A DNA stretch of 16,965 nucleotides from Eubacteriales bacterium (GTDB taxonomy: Bacteria > Bacillota > Clostridia > Lachnospirales > Lachnospiraceae): positions 1-16,965 of the forward strand of contig JAUNPT010000028.1 of the NCBI GenBank assembly GCA_030536565.1. The letters run 5' to 3'. The notes beneath the pieces are model-generated. The model did no database searches and was not told the origin of the DNA. It was given only the letters and a program-made list of their open reading frames with translations. Shown one piece after another: positions 13,279 to 16,965 of this stretch. The position numbers and the translations under genes are program-made. Position 1 is the stretch's first letter, and every line of letters begins with the position of its first letter.

Positions 13279-15035
13279 ATATTACATTAGACGGAATGAA
13301 TCTGTCAGTACCAGAAGGTACTACAATTATGGAAGCGGCCAGAATGAATAATGTTGCAATTCCTAAATTATGTTATCTTAAGGGTATTAATGAAATAGCT
13401 GCGTGCAAGGTATGTGTTGTCGAACTTGAGGGAATGGATAAACTTATTACCTCCTGTAACAATGCTGTTAAAGAAGGAATGGTTCTTTATACAAACAGTC
13501 CTAAGGTAAGAGCAGATAGAAGAAGAACAGTTCAGCTGCTTTTATCACAGCATAACTGCAGATGTGCAACCTGTGTACGAAGTGGTAATTGTACACTTCA
13601 GCAGGTCGCTAATGATTTGAATATTATAGACCTTCCATATAAGGAGCGTTATGAGGTGACACCTTGGAATAAGGATTTTCCACTTATCAGGGACTCAGCA
13701 AAATGCATTAAGTGTATGCGGTGTATTCAGATATGTGATAAAGTACAGGGCTTACATATCTGGGATGTTGTAGGAACAGGTTCCAGAACAACAGTTAACG
13801 TAGCTGGAAACAAAAAAATTACAGAAGCTGACTGTGCCTTATGCGGGCAGTGTATTACCCATTGTCCAGTGGCGGCACTTCGTGAGCGTGACGATACAGA
13901 GAAGGTATGGGATGCTATTGCTGATAAGGAAAAGATAGTCGTTGCCCAGATTGCACCAGCAGTGCGTACTGCATGGGGAGAAGCTCTTGGGTTGTCAAGG
14001 CAGGAGGCATCTGTAGGTAAAATCGCAGATGCATTAAAGAGAATGGGTGTTGATTATGTATTTGATACCACATTTTCTGCAGACCTTACAATTATGGAAG
14101 AAGGTAATGAGTTTTTAGAGAGATTTAAAAAAGGTGAAACTAAGTTTCGGCCAATGTTTACATCATGTTGTCCCGGGTGGGTCAGATTTGTAAAAACACA
14201 GTTTCCGCATTTTGTTTCACAGCTTTCAACTGCAAAATCACCACAGCAGATGTTTGGTGCTGTTATGAAAACCTATTTCGCAGAACAGCTGGGCGTCAGT
14301 CCTGAAAAGATTTATACATTATCAATTATGCCATGTGTCGCAAAGAAGGGCGAGGCTAATATGGAATTATTTCATGAGGAATATGCAGGACATGATATTG
14401 ATACGGTTCTTACTACAAGAGAGCTTACCAGAATGATTCGTTCTGCACACATTGAAGCTGCAACTCTTAAGGATATAGAGTTTGATTCTCTTATGAGAGA
14501 GGCGACCGGTGCTGGTGTAATCTTTGGAACAACTGGAGGTGTTATGGAGGCTGCACTCCGTTCGGCATATTTTCTTGTTAACGGAAAAAATCCGGATGCA
14601 GATGCATTTAAGGTAGTTCGTAATTCTATGGACAATCCATTAAGTGAGAGCCTTGGCGATGGCATATGTGAGGCAGAAATTGATTTGGGCGGCAAAGCTG
14701 TTGTTCATGCTGCGGTTGTCAGTGGACTTGCTAATACAAGAAGACTGATGCAGGCAATAGAACGAGGTGATGTTCATTATGATTTCGTTGAAGTTATGGC
14801 ATGCCCAGGTGGCTGTGTAGGCGGGGGCGGTCAGCCAATTCACGATGGTGAGGAGCTTGCTGTGGAGCGTGGAGCTAACCTTTATTTCCTCGATAAGAAT
14901 GCAAAACTGCGTTTCTCTCACGAGAACGAAGACGTGCAGAAGCTGTATCATATGTATATGGAAAGACCATTGTCACATAAAGCACATATGCTTTTACATA
15001 CAGACCATAATGCGTGGAATGTGACGGAGGAATAA
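13272..15035 (+). CDS. hydA: [FeFe]-hydrogenase catalytic subunit, group A
   Basis: This enzyme interconverts protons and H2 at an H-cluster. The 587-residue protein follows the clostridial CpI plan. A [2Fe-2S] domain has Cys34, 45, 48 and 62. A His-Cys [4Fe-4S] site has His94, Cys98, Cys101 and Cys107. Two ferredoxin-type [4Fe-4S] sites have Cys145/148/151/155 and Cys188/191/194/198. H-cluster signatures are TSCCPGW (297-303), with the proton-relay cysteine, MPCVAKKGEA (353-362) and MACPGGCVGGGGQP (509-522). FGTTGGVMEAALR (418-430) and the C-terminal small-subunit-like segment with AHMLLHTDHN are also intact. It overlaps the upstream fusion gene by 7 bp; AGGAGG (13254-13259) lies 12 nt upstream, inside that gene. 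Maturation genes hydE, hydF and hydG are not in the window. The electron partner is inferred to be the GltD-like subunit, with ferredoxin possible. Confidence 0.95.
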   Translation: MVNITLDGMNLSVPEGTTIMEAARMNNVAIPKLCYLKGINEIAACKVCVVELEGMDKLITSCNNAVKEGMVLYTNSPKVRADRRRTVQLLLSQHNCRCATCVRSGNCTLQQVANDLNIIDLPYKERYEVTPWNKDFPLIRDSAKCIKCMRCIQICDKVQGLHIWDVVGTGSRTTVNVAGNKKITEADCALCGQCITHCPVAALRERDDTEKVWDAIADKEKIVVAQIAPAVRTAWGEALGLSRQEASVGKIADALKRMGVDYVFDTTFSADLTIMEEGNEFLERFKKGETKFRPMFTSCCPGWVRFVKTQFPHFVSQLSTAKSPQQMFGAVMKTYFAEQLGVSPEKIYTLSIMPCVAKKGEANMELFHEEYAGHDIDTVLTTRELTRMIRSAHIEAATLKDIEFDSLMREATGAGVIFGTTGGVMEAALRSAYFLVNGKNPDADAFKVVRNSMDNPLSESLGDGICEAEIDLGGKAVVHAAVVSGLANTRRLMQAIERGDVHYDFVEVMACPGGCVGGGGQPIHDGEELAVERGANLYFLDKNAKLRFSHENEDVQKLYHMYMERPLSHKAHMLLHTDHNAWNVTEE

Positions 15036-15062
15036 ATACCTAAAAAGTTATAAAGAATTGCT

Positions 15063-15102
15063 AAAAGCTGATATAGATGTTAATATGTCTGTATCAGCTT
15101 TT
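15063..15102 (+). terminator. Terminator of the hydrogenase operon
   Basis: AAAAGCTGATA (15063-15073) pairs perfectly with TATCAGCTTTT (15092-15102). The inner bases continue the stem with A-T, G-C and G-U pairs down to a TAAT loop (15081-15084), about 18 pairs in total. The 3' arm ends in four T. The A-run on the 5' arm means it could also act on the other strand. It lies 27 bp after the hydrogenase stop. Confidence 0.8.
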
Positions 15103-15212
15103 ATGCACTTTTGGAAGGATAGTAATTGAATTAAAAGGGAGTCCGCATTTAGTTCGCAGCCGGAGTTAAGTATATAGACAGACTAGAAGGAAAAGATGAC
15201 GGGAGTAGAAAC

Positions 15213-16253
15213 ATGAGATATATCGGTGGAAAGTCGCTATTGACTGACGAGATAATAAAAATCATAAAAAAATACACAAAGAATGCATCGTCTGTAATTG
15301 ATGTGTTTGCTGGAAGTGGAGCAGTGTCAATGGCTTTCAAGAGAGAAAAATATAAAGTTTACTGTAATGATTTTTTGTTTTTTTCATATGTGCTGAACCG
15401 GGGAGGAATTGATTTAGACAATAAACCCTTATTTGATGGTTTGAACATAAAAGACCCTATTAAATATCTCAATGGTTTAACACTTGAGGATACAATTTAT
15501 AATTTGAAAGACTGTTTTATATATTGTAATTACTCACCGAATGAAAATTGTAAGCGAATGTACTTTCAAAATAAAAATGCTATTAAAATTGATATTATAA
15601 GAAGACAGATTGAGGATTGGAAGCCAGTTCTGACAGAGGATGAGTATTACTATCTTTTATCAGCATTAATATCAGCAGTTCCATATGTGAGTAATATTGC
15701 AGGGGTGTATGGTGCTTATTTAAAGCATTGGGATGCAAGAACATTTAATGATTTGGAATTAAAAGAACCAGAATTAGTACTTTCTGATAAAGAATGTGTA
15801 TCTATGAATTTAGATTACGTTGAGGCATTATCGCAGACAAAAGCAGATGTATTATATGCAGATCCACCTTATAATGCAAGGCAGTATCTGCCAAATTATC
15901 ATTTGTTAGAAACAATTGCAAGATATGACAGCCCGGAAATTAAAGGGATTACAGGGTTAAGAAATTATGATAATCAAAAATCTGAGTTTTGCATGAAAAA
16001 CAAGGTGGCGCAGGCATTTGAAAAAATGATACAAAACGCTAACGTAAGATATGTTGCTATTAGTTACAATAATGAAGGACTGCTTTCGACAGAGGAATTA
16101 ACTTTGATATGCAAAAAGTATGCAAGAAAAAAGACGTTTAAACTGATAGAAATGGATTATAGAAGGTACAAGAGTAAAATTGCTAATAATAAGTCCGGGC
16201 TTAAGGAGCAGGTATACTTTTTTGAGAAGGAAATGGACGATGAAAAAAAATAA
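15213..16253 (+). CDS. D12-class adenine-N6 DNA methyltransferase
   Basis: This enzyme transfers a methyl group from S-adenosylmethionine to N6 of adenine in a specific DNA site. The 346-residue protein has the N-terminal YIGGK (3-7) of the Dam/D12 class, motif I DVFAGSGAVS (30-39) for AdoMet, and the catalytic DPPY (217-220) in YADPPYNARQYLPNYHLLE. The extended NARQY...NYHLLE segment and the TGLR that follows (247-250) resemble methyltransferases of type IIS systems such as FokI more than Dam itself; this comparison is from memory. GGGAG (15201-15205) lies 7 nt before the ATG. A six-codon ORF (15196-15216) with its own AGAAGGA ends in ATGA over this start. It overlaps a second methyltransferase by 14 bp, suggesting a restriction-modification system. 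The recognition site cannot be deduced. Confidence 0.88.
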   Translation: MRYIGGKSLLTDEIIKIIKKYTKNASSVIDVFAGSGAVSMAFKREKYKVYCNDFLFFSYVLNRGGIDLDNKPLFDGLNIKDPIKYLNGLTLEDTIYNLKDCFIYCNYSPNENCKRMYFQNKNAIKIDIIRRQIEDWKPVLTEDEYYYLLSALISAVPYVSNIAGVYGAYLKHWDARTFNDLELKEPELVLSDKECVSMNLDYVEALSQTKADVLYADPPYNARQYLPNYHLLETIARYDSPEIKGITGLRNYDNQKSEFCMKNKVAQAFEKMIQNANVRYVAISYNNEGLLSTEELTLICKKYARKKTFKLIEMDYRRYKSKIANNKSGLKEQVYFFEKEMDDEKK

Positions 16254-16965
16254 ATATAGTAAATCTCCGTTAAATTATATAGGCGGAAAATATAAAATGC
16301 TTCCGCAGATAATGAAATTTTTCCCAAAGAAAATAGATACAATGGTTGATTTATTTGCTGGAGGGTGTGATGTATGTACGAATGTCTCAGCCAATAAAAT
16401 ATATGCAAACGATATTAATTATTTTGTGATTGATATATATAAAACATTTCAGCAAATGACAATAGAGGATTTGCTGTTATATATAGATAACACAATAAAA
16501 GAAAATAATCTGTCAATCATGGATAAGGAAGCTTATAACGCATTCAGAAAGGCGTATAATGATAATAATAGACGTAATCCGCTAGATTTATATATACTTG
16601 TATGTTTCGCATTTAATCATCAGTTTAGATTCAATAACAGTCATGAATTTAATTCTCCTTTTGGAAAAGACAGAAGCTGTTTTAATCAAAATATCAGAAA
16701 GAATTTAATTGAATTTCATAAAAATATTCAAGATATTGAATTTTCTACAATGAATTTTAAACAGTTTGATGTTACAAAGCTTAAAGCTGGAGATTTCCTA
16801 TATGCTGATCCGCCATATTTGATAACAACAGGGAGTTATAATGATGGAAAAAGAGGATTTGAAGGCTGGAATCAAAAGGATGATAGAATATTATTTGATT
16901 TATTAGACCAGCTGGATGAACAGGGAGTGAGATTTGCATTTTCAAATGTTTCGGAGCATAAGGGA
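16240..16965 (+). CDS. Second D12-class adenine-N6 DNA methyltransferase, cut by window end
   Basis: The visible 242 codons run open to the last base, so the C terminus is missing. The N-terminal SPLNYIGGKYKML (8-20) is the Dam-family substrate-binding start, DLFAGGCDV (37-45) is motif I with Gly-Gly in place of the usual Gly-Ser/Thr-Gly, and YADPPYL (188-194) is the catalytic motif. NNSHEFNSPFGK and SNVSEHKG are also typical of Dam/DpnM-like enzymes. AAGGA (16227-16231) lies 8 nt before the ATG. The start sits inside the end of the preceding methyltransferase (14 bp overlap), implying coupled translation. The two proteins differ in subtype, so this is not a simple duplication. A restriction endonuclease gene may follow beyond the window. 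Confidence 0.88.
   Translation, partial: MKKNKYSKSPLNYIGGKYKMLPQIMKFFPKKIDTMVDLFAGGCDVCTNVSANKIYANDINYFVIDIYKTFQQMTIEDLLLYIDNTIKENNLSIMDKEAYNAFRKAYNDNNRRNPLDLYILVCFAFNHQFRFNNSHEFNSPFGKDRSCFNQNIRKNLIEFHKNIQDIEFSTMNFKQFDVTKLKAGDFLYADPPYLITTGSYNDGKRGFEGWNQKDDRILFDLLDQLDEQGVRFAFSNVSEHKG

Overview
The window is AT-rich, Gram-positive-type bacterial DNA. Genes are closely packed, ribosome binding sites are of the AGGAGG/AAAGGA type, and AGA/AGG arginine codons are common. An anaerobic member of the Clostridia, probably Lachnospiraceae-like, fits the content: a prototypical [FeFe]-hydrogenase paired with a GltD-type flavoprotein, nickel-pincer cofactor synthesis, a clostridial-type pentulose kinase beside AraD, and TrkA/TrkH potassium uptake. 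The taxonomic placement is inference from gene content, not from a marker gene.

Layout. (1) Positions 8-3179, plus strand: larC, larE and larB, the three enzymes that make the nickel-pincer nucleotide cofactor from nicotinic acid adenine dinucleotide, followed by a small unknown protein. The set ends in a hairpin that also holds the stop codon of the converging araD gene. No larA (lactate racemase) is in the window. (2) Positions 3188-8390, minus strand, transcribed in the order trkA, trkH, FGGY pentulose kinase, araD: two potassium-uptake genes followed closely by two pentose-catabolism genes. A near-consensus promoter precedes trkA. (3) Positions 8647-9501: thiM (thiazole salvage kinase), divergent from trkA, with an inverted repeat over its likely promoter and no visible TPP riboswitch. 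(4) Positions 9617-11272: a divergent, N-terminally extended glutamyl-tRNA synthetase with a good promoter. (5) Positions 11446-15035: a two-gene hydrogenase operon. The first protein fuses a NuoF-type [4Fe-4S] domain to a GltD-like FAD/NADPH module. The second is a full-length [FeFe]-hydrogenase with four accessory cluster sites. A promoter and a stem-loop leader precede the operon and a long terminator hairpin follows it. (6) Positions 15213-16965: two overlapping D12-class adenine-N6 DNA methyltransferases of different subtypes. The second is cut by the window edge. They are probably the modification part of a restriction-modification system.

The most interesting unit is the hydrogenase pair. 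The NADH-binding part of HydB and the whole of HydC appear to be replaced by a glutamate-synthase-small-subunit-like NADPH module. This predicts a compact enzyme linking NADPH to H2, perhaps also involving ferredoxin. No window-wide mobile element, CRISPR array, rRNA or tRNA gene was recognised. No gene-free stretch exceeds 300 bases; the longest, about 256 bases at 8391-8646, holds the trkA and thiM promoters.
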